Assembly: GCA_016699615.1 (NCBI GenBank)
Contig: CP064984.1
Location: 2,762,001 to 2,826,000, forward strand
Direction: 5' to 3'
Source of the DNA: Sphingobacteriales bacterium
GTDB taxonomy: Bacteria > Bacteroidota > Bacteroidia > Chitinophagales > JADIYW01
Length of the DNA stretch: 64,000 nucleotides
A program made the position numbers and the translations under genes. The notes under the pieces are model-generated. The model searched no databases. It was given only the letters and a program-made list of their open reading frames with translations, and was not told the origin of the DNA. Positions 42,932 through 50,512 of the stretch are shown one piece after another. Positions within the stretch are counted from its first letter, which is position 1; each line of letters starts with the position of its first letter.

Positions 42932-43300
42932 ATGAACTTAATAGTAAAATTCGCCATTAATGTTGCAGCCATTATTGCATTAGCATACATTTTGCCTATG
43001 CTAAATATTGGTGTTTCGGTAGCAAGCACAGTAGATGCAATAAAACTAGCAGTAGTACTTGCCGTACTTAATACATTTGTAAAGCCAGTATTAAAGTTTT
43101 TTTCATTACCTATTACATGTTTAACAATGGGATTATTTTCTTTAGTAATTAGTGCAGGAATTATAAAAATTGCAGATTATTTTCTTGATGGATTTAGTAC
43201 ATTTGGCACATTAAATGGATGGTTAGCAGCATTAATATTTGGCTTAGGCTATTCATTTATAAGCACCACCGTTGAGAAATTGATTCTAAGTGAAGATTAA
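42932..43300 (+). CDS. Phage holin family 4-type membrane protein
   Basis: This 122-residue protein has four transmembrane helices at about 5-22, 31-50, 56-78 and 91-112. The motif LAVVLAVLNTFVKPVLKFFSLPITCLTMGLFSLVI is the hallmark of the Phage_holin_4_2 (YvlD-like) family (given here only as a description: VLNTFVKPVLKFFSLP at its core). Despite the name these are ordinary chromosomal membrane proteins of unknown function. It follows the acyl-CoA dehydrogenase closely and is followed by a weak terminator, so it is the last gene of that unit. Confidence 0.85.
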   Translation: MNLIVKFAINVAAIIALAYILPMLNIGVSVASTVDAIKLAVVLAVLNTFVKPVLKFFSLPITCLTMGLFSLVISAGIIKIADYFLDGFSTFGTLNGWLAALIFGLGYSFISTTVEKLILSED

Positions 43301-43325
43301 GGATATTTTTACTAATATCTTTTAT
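43299..43325 (+). terminator. Weak terminator after the holin-like gene
   Basis: AAGGATATT (43299-43307) and AATATCTTT (43314-43322) pair with one G-T and a six-base loop, followed by TTATAC. It overlaps the end of the stop codon region. Confidence 0.4.
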
Positions 43326-43362
43326 ACTTAGGAATTATATCACATACAATATATCAATAACT

Positions 43363-44070
43363 CGCCGTTGTTGGTGTTTAGCTTAGCAAGGCATTAGGGT
43401 AAGCAAGCGTCACCAACAACATACACTACCGCCAACATCATATCAAAATTGTATTTATTTTAGCTAAATGAAAGTAACTTCAATTGAAGAATATCATCCT
43501 GATTTTATAACCACTACTTGTTATGAATGGAAACCCATATTAACAGAAGATCGTTATAAAGATATTATTACAGACAGTTTATTATTTTTAGCCAATCAGA
43601 ATAGAATAAAAGTACATGCATTTGTAATTATGAGCAATCATTTTCATTTGATATGGCAAATACAAAAAGGCAATAAAAGAGAAGATGTACAACGAGATTT
43701 TTTAAAATTTACAGCATATCAATTATTAAAGAAGTTAAAAGAAGAAAACACAGTTTTATTAGAAGAACTTTTGGTAAATTTGAAAGACAGAAAACATCAG
43801 GTTTGGCAACGCAATTCATTAAGTATAGAATTGAGAAGTGAGCATGTGTACCAACAAAAGTTAGAGTATATACATAACAATCCTGTAAAGGCAGGTTTGT
43901 GTTTGTTACCTGAAGAGTATAAATACAGTAGTGCAAAATTTTATGAATTGAATGAAAATGATTGGATTTTTTTAACACATGGTGATGTGTAGTTTATAGG
44001 CAAGATAGTTTGTTGGTGACGCATGCCAACGCTTGGAGCTAGGTTATGCTAAACACCAACAAAGGCTAAG
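43363..44070 (+). mobile_element. RAYT element E (divergent family)
   Basis: The left end has a long hairpin GTTGTTGGTG (43367-43376) / CACCAACAAC (43411-43420). The right end has TTTGTTGGTG (44009-44018) / CACCAACAAA (44054-44063). The two ends are inverted relative to each other (TTGGTGTTTAGC and GCTAAACACCAA). The intact transposase gene 43468-43992 lies between. The hairpin at 25344 belongs to the same family. Confidence 0.75.
43468..43992 (+). CDS. REP-associated / IS200-like transposase, copy E
   Basis: This 174-residue protein is clearly homologous to the array transposases but diverged throughout. It starts at an ATG. The HUH motif is in VIMSNHFHLIWQI; conserved segments are QRDFLKFTAYQLLKKLK, DRKHQVWQRNSLSIELR and YIHNNPVKAGLCLLPEEYKYSSAKFY. 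As in the other copies, the tyrosine expected after the HUH motif is not evident (helix FLKFTAYQLL). The frame is intact and the flanking long hairpins are preserved, so it may be active. It inserted between the holin-like gene and the HNH cassette. Confidence 0.85.
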   Translation: MKVTSIEEYHPDFITTTCYEWKPILTEDRYKDIITDSLLFLANQNRIKVHAFVIMSNHFHLIWQIQKGNKREDVQRDFLKFTAYQLLKKLKEENTVLLEELLVNLKDRKHQVWQRNSLSIELRSEHVYQQKLEYIHNNPVKAGLCLLPEEYKYSSAKFYELNENDWIFLTHGDV

Positions 44071-44207
44071 GCAGTAAAACGACTGATATATATACGCATG
44101 TAAGTACAAATAGTGTTCAAAATATTATATCACCATTTGATACATTATAAATAAAATACTTTATATTTACATAAATAAACGCTACGCAGTAGCGCATATA
44201 AACCCAA

Positions 44208-45044
44208 CTGTTAGCTGCAACCATAAAGAGACGACAACAAAACAAGAATGAGACTGATAAACAATAAAAATCAACTTATCAAAAACATTGACACCTTAGA
44301 AGGATATTTAACCGAAGGTGACGACTATTCAGCAAATGAAGCAAAGTCATTAGTTAAACGTGGGACTTGTTTTGTAGCATATAAAATTGACAGAGAATTG
44401 CGATTTGCACCAAGTAGGTTTATTGGTTACATAGACAATAAACTCGATAAACATTCGGCTTCAGACGTAAAAGATGGGAGAGAAACCAATAAAGCAATCA
44501 TTAAAATTTTAGAAGCAATGCCACTACCTAACGACAAGTTAAATGAGAAGTATTTGGAGTATTGCAACCGACTTGGTATCCAACCAAGTGACAAAGGCTC
44601 ATTTGGTGCACCAAGAAAGTTTTGGCAATTAGAAATTGACCAGGACTTTGAAAACAATGAAGACTTGATAGACGAATTTCCAGAAGGAAAAATTGTTGAA
44701 AGGACACATAAAGCCAGAGAGAGAAATAGCCAAGTAATTTCCCTTGCAAAAGAGAAGTTTAAAAAACTGAAAGGACGACTATATTGCCAAGTTTGTGGAT
44801 TTGACTTTGAAAAAACATACGGACAGATTGGTAAAGACTTCATTGAAGGACACCATACAATTGCAGTAAGCGAAATGTCAAGTGACCATAAAACCAAAGT
44901 TGAAGACATTGCGATGCTATGTGCTAATTGCCACAGAATGGTTCATAAAAAAAGACCTTGGCTAACAATGAAAGATTTAGACAAACTAATAAAGACGAAG
45001 AAGAATGGCAGCAGCTAACAGGCGTAGCTGTTGCACAATGTGGT
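44208..45044 (+). mobile_element. Inverted-repeat-bounded HNH gene cassette
   Basis: CTGTTAGCTGC (44208-44218) before the gene and GCAGCTAACAG (45011-45021) after it are perfect 11-base inverted repeats. The right one continues as a hairpin, CAGCTA / TAGCTG, into the 21-base sequence 45024-45044 that is also found after the nuclease gene at 34577-35278. The layout is that of a recombinable gene cassette placed beside a tRNA gene. Confidence 0.55.
44248..45018 (+). CDS. HNH endonuclease (McrA-like)
   Basis: This 256-residue protein has an N-terminal region (about 1-150) with FAPSRFIGYIDNKLDKH, then a basic linker and the C-terminal nuclease (about 170-245). The nuclease has the first zinc pair in YCQVCGFDF, the histidines of FIEGHHTIAVSEM and the second pair with the final His in IAMLCANCHRMVHKKRPW. 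The HNH fold cuts DNA with one metal ion. Such proteins with a variable N-terminal recognition part are often modification-dependent restriction enzymes, which I consider likely here. It is enclosed in the inverted-repeat cassette above, and its last codons lie within the right repeat, which suggests that it arrived with the cassette. Confidence 0.85.
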   Translation: MRLINNKNQLIKNIDTLEGYLTEGDDYSANEAKSLVKRGTCFVAYKIDRELRFAPSRFIGYIDNKLDKHSASDVKDGRETNKAIIKILEAMPLPNDKLNEKYLEYCNRLGIQPSDKGSFGAPRKFWQLEIDQDFENNEDLIDEFPEGKIVERTHKARERNSQVISLAKEKFKKLKGRLYCQVCGFDFEKTYGQIGKDFIEGHHTIAVSEMSSDHKTKVEDIAMLCANCHRMVHKKRPWLTMKDLDKLIKTKKNGSS

Positions 45045-45052
45045 ATTTTTGG

Positions 45053-45126
45053 TGGAGCATATCGGAGTCGAACCGATGACCTCTTGACTGCCAGTCAAGC
45101 ACTCTAGCCAGCTGAGCTAATGCCCC
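45053..45126 (-). tRNA. tRNA-Ala (anticodon GGC)
   Basis: The 74-base cloverleaf on the minus strand has acceptor GGGGCAT / ATGCTCC with discriminator A and D-arm TAGCTCAGCTGGCTAGAGTG. The anticodon stem CTTGA / TCAAG encloses CTGGCAG (anticodon GGC), and the T-arm is TCGGTTCGACTCCGA. The HNH cassette ends nine bases from its 3' side. Confidence 0.95.
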
Positions 45127-45156
45127 AAACATTTTTATCAAAAATACTAATTGATA

Positions 45157-45717
45157 TTAGCATTTAAACAGCCAGTTCTCTATTATCTTTTTTCCTTCTG
45201 GTGTCATCACGCTTTCTGGATGAAATTGTACACCACGTACATTGTAGGTTTCGTGCTTTATGGCTTGTACTATGCCTGCATCATCTGTTGCTGTAATTTG
45301 CAAAGGACTTACTACATCTTTTATTGCCCATGAATGGTATCTTCCGCTTTCAAAGTTTTTTGAAATACCATCAAATATGGCATCATCATTAACTATAATT
45401 GTATTTCTTGATTTGCCATGAATAACTTGTCCTACGTTGTACAATGTTGCTCCAAATACTTGGCCAATTGCTTGATGACCAAGACAGATGCCCAATATTT
45501 TTTTTGTTGCTGCATATTGTTCTATTAATGGTAATAAGATACCTGCTTCTTCTGGAATGCCTGGTCCTGGTGATAGTATGATATTATCATATTCATCTAT
45601 TGCATCTAGTGCAATTTTATCATTTCTAAAAACATCTACCACTACATCAAAAGATTCTATGTAGTGTACTATATTGTACGTGAACGAATCGTAATTATCT
45701 AACATTAAAGTTTTCAT
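45157..45717 (-). CDS. trpG: Anthranilate / aminodeoxychorismate synthase glutamine amidotransferase
   Basis: This 186-residue class I glutamine amidotransferase supplies ammonia for tryptophan or 4-aminobenzoate synthesis. The start is taken as the ATG at 45717 (KTLMLDNYDSFTYNIVHY); an earlier TTG is less likely. LSPGPGIPEEAG, the catalytic Cys in KILGICLGHQAIGQVFG, LYNVGQVIHGK, RYHSWAI and the His-Glu pair of GVQFHPESVMTPEGKKI are all present. With ribBA and folE elsewhere in the window, the 4-aminobenzoate role (pabA) is as plausible as the tryptophan role. No partner gene is adjacent. It follows ribBA after about 15 bases. Confidence 0.93.
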   Translation of the reverse strand: MKTLMLDNYDSFTYNIVHYIESFDVVVDVFRNDKIALDAIDEYDNIILSPGPGIPEEAGILLPLIEQYAATKKILGICLGHQAIGQVFGATLYNVGQVIHGKSRNTIIVNDDAIFDGISKNFESGRYHSWAIKDVVSPLQITATDDAGIVQAIKHETYNVRGVQFHPESVMTPEGKKIIENWLFKC

Positions 45718-45732
45718 GCTATACAATAGGTA

Positions 45733-46938
45733 TTATGATTTATCTAATTGATGCCCCATTTTATCTCGCTTAGTTTGCAAGTACTTTTCGTTGTGTTCGT
45801 TTGGTGTTATTTTAATTGGAATATTTTCTACAATTTCTAATCCATAACCATCTAATGCTGCACGTTTTTTTGGGTTGTTTGTAATTAGTTTCAATTTAGA
45901 AATATTCAAATCTCTTAATATTTGTGCGCCAATACCAAAATCTCTTTGATCTGCTTTGAAACCTAATGCTAAGTTCGCATCTACGGTATCCATTCCTTCT
46001 TCTTGTAATTTGTAGGCTTTCAGCTTATTGAAAAAACCAATTCCTCTACCTTCTTGCATCATATATAGTACTACGCCTTTTCCTGCATCGTCTACCATTT
46101 GCATAGCATGGTGTAGCTGATCGCCACAGTCGCAACGCAATGAGCCTAAAATATCGCCTGTAATGCATGATGAATGTACACGCACCATCACTGGTTCATC
46201 TTTTTCCCATGTTCCTTTTACTAATGCAAAATGCTCTTCGCCATCTGGCTGTGCTTTGTATGCAATTAATTTAAAATCGCCATATTTTGTTGGCATATTT
46301 ACTTCTACAACACGTTCTATTTGTTTTTCGTGTTTTAGCCTATATGCTACTAAGTCTTTTATTGATATAATTTTGAGGTTAAATTTTTTAGCAATTTCAG
46401 CTAAATCATTCATGCGTGCCATGGTGCCATCTTCATTCATTATTTCTACTAATACACCAACTGGCTCAAATCCAGCTAGTCGAGCAATGTCTATAGTAGC
46501 TTCTGTATGTCCTGTGCGTCTAAGTACGCCTTCTTTTTTTGCTTTTAATGGAAATATATGTCCTGGCTTGCCAAAGTCTGATGCTTTGCTGTCTGGACTA
46601 ATTAATGCTTGTATTGTTTTTGCTCTATCTGATGCAGAAATGCCTGTTGTGCATCCATTTCCAATCAAATCTATAGAAACTGTGAATGGTGTATCAAAGT
46701 GAGAAGAATTGCTATTTACCATCATCTCGAAGCCTAATCTATCGCATTCATCTTCTACGATAGGTGCGCAAATTAAACCTCTTCCATGTGTTGCCATAAA
46801 GTTGATAATTTCAGGTGTTACATTGCGTGCTGCTGTTACAAAATCACCTTCATTTTCTCTGTCTTCATCATCAACAATTATAATAAGTTTTCCATTTTTT
46901 ATATCTTCAATTGCAGCTTCTATAGTGTCTAATGTCAT
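45733..46938 (-). CDS. ribBA: 3,4-Dihydroxy-2-butanone 4-phosphate synthase / GTP cyclohydrolase II
   Basis: This bifunctional enzyme makes both precursors of riboflavin. The start is set at MTLDTIEAAIEDIKNGK (46938), because an upstream in-frame start would overlap the preceding gene and adds a non-conserved stretch. The RibB domain (about 1-200) has VDDEDRENEGDFV, HGRGLICAP, TPFTVSID, GISASDRAKT, FPLKAKKEGVLRRTGHTEA. The RibA domain (about 205-400) has VRVHSSCITGDILGSLRCDC with the zinc cysteines, GVVLYMMQEGRGIGFFNKLK, DFGIGAQILRDL and ITNNPKKRAALDGYG. It stands four bases after the glycosyltransferase gene and shortly before trpG in one transcript. Confidence 0.96.
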   Translation of the reverse strand: MTLDTIEAAIEDIKNGKLIIIVDDEDRENEGDFVTAARNVTPEIINFMATHGRGLICAPIVEDECDRLGFEMMVNSNSSHFDTPFTVSIDLIGNGCTTGISASDRAKTIQALISPDSKASDFGKPGHIFPLKAKKEGVLRRTGHTEATIDIARLAGFEPVGVLVEIMNEDGTMARMNDLAEIAKKFNLKIISIKDLVAYRLKHEKQIERVVEVNMPTKYGDFKLIAYKAQPDGEEHFALVKGTWEKDEPVMVRVHSSCITGDILGSLRCDCGDQLHHAMQMVDDAGKGVVLYMMQEGRGIGFFNKLKAYKLQEEGMDTVDANLALGFKADQRDFGIGAQILRDLNISKLKLITNNPKKRAALDGYGLEIVENIPIKITPNEHNEKYLQTKRDKMGHQLDKS

Positions 46939-46942
46939 GGTA

Positions 46943-48058
46943 TTATTTTGGTGTTGGTTGCCAGATATTTGATTTAATTCCAATTAAAAATTGTATAAAC
47001 CCAAGTAAAATTGCTAATTGCATGATTAGAAAATAACTAACGATTTTAATTAGGTTATATTTTACACCAAATATAGCTAAAAGAAATGCAAGCATGGATA
47101 AAATGAGTGTTAAGACAAAAATAATTAATGTATAATTTATTAGTAGATAAGCCACAATAAATATTAGAAAAAATGGTGTGAGCCATCGTAATAATTTATG
47201 CGTTATGAATGTGTAAGCAATAGCCTTGTATGGTGTGAAAAATAATGCTTTGAAATGCCACATATTTTGAAAATTGCCTGCTGCTATTCTTTTTTTTCTA
47301 TTAAATTCTTGTTCAATAGTTGTTGTTTTATGTTCGTACACAATGCAATCATCAAGGAAAATGCCTTTGCCATTTTGTAGATATACATTCATGCTGATGA
47401 AATAATCATCTACCAAAAAATTATTTGGTATTGGCTTGAAATATTTTCTTCTAATTGCATAACAAGCACCTGATGCACCTTGAAATAAATTGAATAGTAA
47501 TGCTTCTGCTTTTTTAGTTTTATTTTCTAGCGTGTTGTAGGTATTTTCTTCAATATTTTTGGAAGAAATATTTTCTAGATGCACATCAACAATGCCAACA
47601 GAAGCATCATTAAATGCTGCATTTATTTTTTTTATGGTATCTTGTTCTAAGATAATATCTGCGTCTGTAAATAGTATAATATCATCTTGTGCTATTAATG
47701 TTTTTGTAATTTCGTTGATGATATTCGGCTTTCCAATACGCTCGTTGTAAATGTGTTTTTGAATATCTAACCTATCATCATATTGGTTGATTATATTGAA
47801 TGAATTGTCTGTGCAAATATCCAATCCTATATGTATTTTTATTTTGTCTGCTGGATAATCTGATGCAGCAATAGATGCTAATTTCTGCCCAATTACTTTT
47901 TCTTCATTGTGAATTGGTATAATAATATTTATGTTGTTATACTCAACATCACCTAGTGAATTGGTCTTTTTGTTTTTTGATAATAATATAATTGTAGCTG
48001 GATAAAATACGTATGTTATCAGAATTAGAAATACCAGAAAACATACAATTGCTATCAT
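46943..48058 (-). CDS. Membrane-bound family 2 glycosyltransferase
   Basis: This 371-residue protein has an N-terminal membrane helix (about 3-24). Its GT-A domain contains NIIIPIHNEEKVIGQKL, the nucleotide-sugar site LFTDADIILEQDT (DxD-like), FLVDDYFISMNVYL and RKKRIAAGNFQNMW, and there are three C-terminal helices from about 275. The layout is that of processive or membrane-anchored GT2 enzymes acting on cell-surface glycans at the cytoplasmic face. Its start overlaps the stop of the LptF/G-like gene by four bases and ribBA follows directly, so it is in the middle of an operon. The sugar and acceptor are not known. Confidence 0.88.
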   Translation of the reverse strand: MIAIVCFLVFLILITYVFYPATIILLSKNKKTNSLGDVEYNNINIIIPIHNEEKVIGQKLASIAASDYPADKIKIHIGLDICTDNSFNIINQYDDRLDIQKHIYNERIGKPNIINEITKTLIAQDDIILFTDADIILEQDTIKKINAAFNDASVGIVDVHLENISSKNIEENTYNTLENKTKKAEALLFNLFQGASGACYAIRRKYFKPIPNNFLVDDYFISMNVYLQNGKGIFLDDCIVYEHKTTTIEQEFNRKKRIAAGNFQNMWHFKALFFTPYKAIAYTFITHKLLRWLTPFFLIFIVAYLLINYTLIIFVLTLILSMLAFLLAIFGVKYNLIKIVSYFLIMQLAILLGFIQFLIGIKSNIWQPTPK

Positions 48059-49491
48059 TTTTTCTTAAATATTTTTCTCACTAGATTTTGATATCCTTCT
48101 GTTTTAAAAATTACAGAATCATTTAGTGCTTTGTAAGTTAGAAACACAGCAATAGGCAATAGTACTATTGTAGATAGCCACATACCAACAGCAGTTGGCA
48201 AGACAGCAGATTTGGCTAGCTTTTCGCCAATAACATTAAAAAAGTGAAACGCCACAAAATATAAAACTGAAATTAGTACAGGAAACCCAAAACCACCTTT
48301 GCGAACAATTGCGCCCATTACTGCACCAATCAACATCAATACAATACATGCAAATGATAAACTAAACTTACGGTACCATTCTATTAAATATTGAGTTTTA
48401 TTATCGCTTTTCCACTTTAAACTATCTATTGATGAATTGATGCTTGCAATAATGCTGTTTGCACTATTTAAAGAATTTTCTGTAATATTTGAGTTTAGCT
48501 TTCTAGCATAAATATTTTTTAGATTGATTGAGTTTGTATCTATGCTTGTTGTATTATTATTTCTGAATATTATAAAATTGCTTTTAGTATTGTTTGATAT
48601 TTCATTATAACTTAAGTTTATTTCATTTTGCACAGAATCTGCCAAATATCTGAGCTGCTCAGTATTGTACATCACATAATTTGTTTTGAAAAGGTTTTCA
48701 TCTGTACGTTGCATTTTAAACTCTGTTAAATCAAATATCTTTCTCCATTTTTTGAAATACATTTTAGTCATTTCTTTTTTTGAGTTGTCTTGTTTGTTTT
48801 TTCTTTGTTGAAATTGATATTGATTGCCTTCGTACAATGTCAAAATCAGATATTGTCCAGTATTGCTCAACTTTATTTCACCTTTTTTTGCTGTAACAAT
48901 AACATCATTACCACTTCCAGAAGAATGGTCGTAGACCAAAATACCATATAAGGTTTGGTTATCTTTTCCTTTTTTATCTATTTTAATAGCAAAACTACTG
49001 ATGCCTCTGTAAAAAACATCCTCTTTTATGTCTAATGCTGGCTTTTGCTTCCGAATATCGTATAAAAGTGTAAAGAATTTCAAGTTTACATATGGCGAAA
49101 TTCTATTAGAAAAGTAAAAAGCAAAGATTGCCATAAATATAGAAATAACAATCAAACTACGCATTACTCTGAGCAATGATACACCACAAGATTTATATGC
49201 AGTAAGCTCATTTGTTTCTGCAAGGTTTCCCATTACCATTGTTGACGCAAGTAAAATAGCTAATGGTAATGCCATTGGCAAAATAATGATGGCAAACAAA
49301 ATTACTAGATTAAACACTAAATTCAGTTCCAAACCTTTCCCAACAATATCATCAATGTATTTCCACAAAAACTGCATTACAAAAACAAATGTGGTCAGAA
49401 AATAAGTGACCATCAAAGGCAAAACATAAGATTTGGCAATTACAGCATCCAGTTTTTTGAGCATACAGAAATATTGTGCTAATTTAGTCAT
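48055..49491 (-). CDS. LptF/LptG-type permease (YjgP/YjgQ family)
   Basis: This 478-residue inner-membrane protein belongs to the lipopolysaccharide export machinery LptB2FG. Three N-terminal helices (about 20-45, 60-90, 105-125) include FLTTFVFVMQFLWKYIDDIV and LPLAILLASTMVMGNLAETNELTAYKSCGVSLLRVM. The latter is the coupling-helix region with the E.ta...G.S segment typical of the family. A long periplasmic part (about 130-370) follows, then three C-terminal helices with IGAVMGAIVRKGGFGFPVLISVLYFV. It is longer than the E. coli proteins, as in many Bacteroidota, mainly in the periplasmic part. It is the first gene of the LptF/G-GT2-ribBA-trpG unit and is divergent from rpoD. Confidence 0.9.
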   Translation of the reverse strand: MTKLAQYFCMLKKLDAVIAKSYVLPLMVTYFLTTFVFVMQFLWKYIDDIVGKGLELNLVFNLVILFAIIILPMALPLAILLASTMVMGNLAETNELTAYKSCGVSLLRVMRSLIVISIFMAIFAFYFSNRISPYVNLKFFTLLYDIRKQKPALDIKEDVFYRGISSFAIKIDKKGKDNQTLYGILVYDHSSGSGNDVIVTAKKGEIKLSNTGQYLILTLYEGNQYQFQQRKNKQDNSKKEMTKMYFKKWRKIFDLTEFKMQRTDENLFKTNYVMYNTEQLRYLADSVQNEINLSYNEISNNTKSNFIIFRNNNTTSIDTNSINLKNIYARKLNSNITENSLNSANSIIASINSSIDSLKWKSDNKTQYLIEWYRKFSLSFACIVLMLIGAVMGAIVRKGGFGFPVLISVLYFVAFHFFNVIGEKLAKSAVLPTAVGMWLSTIVLLPIAVFLTYKALNDSVIFKTEGYQNLVRKIFKKK

Positions 49492-49519
49492 TTTCTCATG
49501 TTTTAATAATGTTAAAATG

Positions 49520-49550
49520 TTGATTTTTATAAAGAAATAGATTAAATTCG
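49520..49550 (+). promoter_or_regulatory. Probable rpoD promoter
   Basis: TTG at 49520-49522 and TAAATTCG at 49543-49550, 20 bases apart, resemble the Bacteroidota promoter with one mismatch (TTCG for TTTG). The start codon is 37 bases downstream. Confidence 0.45.
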
Positions 49551-49587
49551 CAGTCTTCTAAGAAAAATATAATAATACAATAGTTTT

Positions 49588-50457
49588 ATGCGTCAGTTAA
49601 AGATTACAAAATCCATTACCAACAGAGAAAGTCAGTCATTAGAAAAATATTTACAAGAAATTGGAAAAGTAGAATTACTTACACCAGAAGAAGAAGTTGA
49701 TTTGGCACAAAGAATAAAAGCTGGTGATCAAATAGCATTAGAAAAACTAACTAAAGCCAACTTAAGATTCGTGGTTTCTGTGGCAAAACAATATCAAAAT
49801 CAAGGATTGACATTAAGTGACTTAATCAACGAAGGAAACTTAGGCTTGATTAAAGCAGCACAAAGATTTGATGAGACAAGAGGTTTTAAATTTATCTCAT
49901 ATGCAGTTTGGTGGATTCGTCAATCTATCTTACAAGCATTGGCTGAACAATCTAGAATTGTAAGATTACCATTAAACAAAGTTGGTTCATTAAATAAAAT
50001 CAACAAAGCATTCTCAAACTTAGAACAAGAGTTTGAAAGAGAACCATCTGCAGAAGAATTGGCAGAAATGCTTGAAATTACCAGAGAAGAAGTAGAAACA
50101 ACTTTAGGTGTTGCTGCAAGACACGTTTCTGTTGATGCACCATTCCAAGAAGGTGAAGAAAATTCATTATTAGATGTATTGGAAAATACTAGTGCACCCA
50201 GCACAGACTATGGCGTTGAATACACAGACTCACTAAGAAAAGAAATAGAACGTTCTTTAAATACATTAACAGACAGACAAAAAGATGTATTGCTTTACTA
50301 TTTTGGAATAGGTATAGAACATCCACTTTCATTAGAAGATATAGGCGACAAATTTGGTTTAACAAGAGAAAGAGTTAGACAAATAAAAGACAAAGCCATC
50401 AACAAATTAAGAGCTACCTCAAGAAGTAAATTATTGAAAAATTATTTAGGTGGATAA
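49588..50457 (+). CDS. rpoD: Primary RNA polymerase sigma factor (RpoD/SigA, Bacteroidota type)
   Basis: This 289-residue sigma-70 factor lacks the large region 1.1 and non-conserved region, as is normal for the primary sigma factor of Bacteroidota. Region 1.2 is YLQEIGKVELLTPEEEVDLA. Region 2 has KLTKANLRFVVSVAKQYQNQG and FDETRGFKFISYAVWWIRQSI for -7 recognition and melting. Region 3 contains AFSNLEQEFEREPSAEELAEML. Region 4 has LNTLTDRQKDVLLYYFG and the helix-turn-helix LSLEDIGDKFGLTRERVRQI. It directs transcription from the TTG/TAnnTTTG promoters seen in this window. It stands alone, with gap 55 bases downstream. Confidence 0.96.
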   Translation: MRQLKITKSITNRESQSLEKYLQEIGKVELLTPEEEVDLAQRIKAGDQIALEKLTKANLRFVVSVAKQYQNQGLTLSDLINEGNLGLIKAAQRFDETRGFKFISYAVWWIRQSILQALAEQSRIVRLPLNKVGSLNKINKAFSNLEQEFEREPSAEELAEMLEITREEVETTLGVAARHVSVDAPFQEGEENSLLDVLENTSAPSTDYGVEYTDSLRKEIERSLNTLTDRQKDVLLYYFGIGIEHPLSLEDIGDKFGLTRERVRQIKDKAINKLRATSRSKLLKNYLGG

Positions 50458-50512
50458 TTAGTTTTAACAATTCAGAACAATTTAATTAAATAAATTACAT
50501 ACTTAACTTATT

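Noticed and set aside
42932..43300. Holin gene as a sign of a prophage
   Set aside because: This family is chromosomal despite its name, and no other phage gene is nearby.
44427..44909. Minus-strand frame of 160 codons within the HNH gene
   Set aside because: Serine-rich shadow frame; the HNH gene on the other strand has the zinc and catalytic motifs.
44208..45044. True integron cassette with attC site
   Set aside because: The core GTTAGCT/AGCTAAC differs from GTTRRRY/RYYYAAC and no integrase is in the window; kept only as an inverted-repeat-bounded cassette.
46163..46972. Two plus-strand frames within ribBA
   Set aside because: Antisense shadows of a well-conserved gene, without recognisable protein features.
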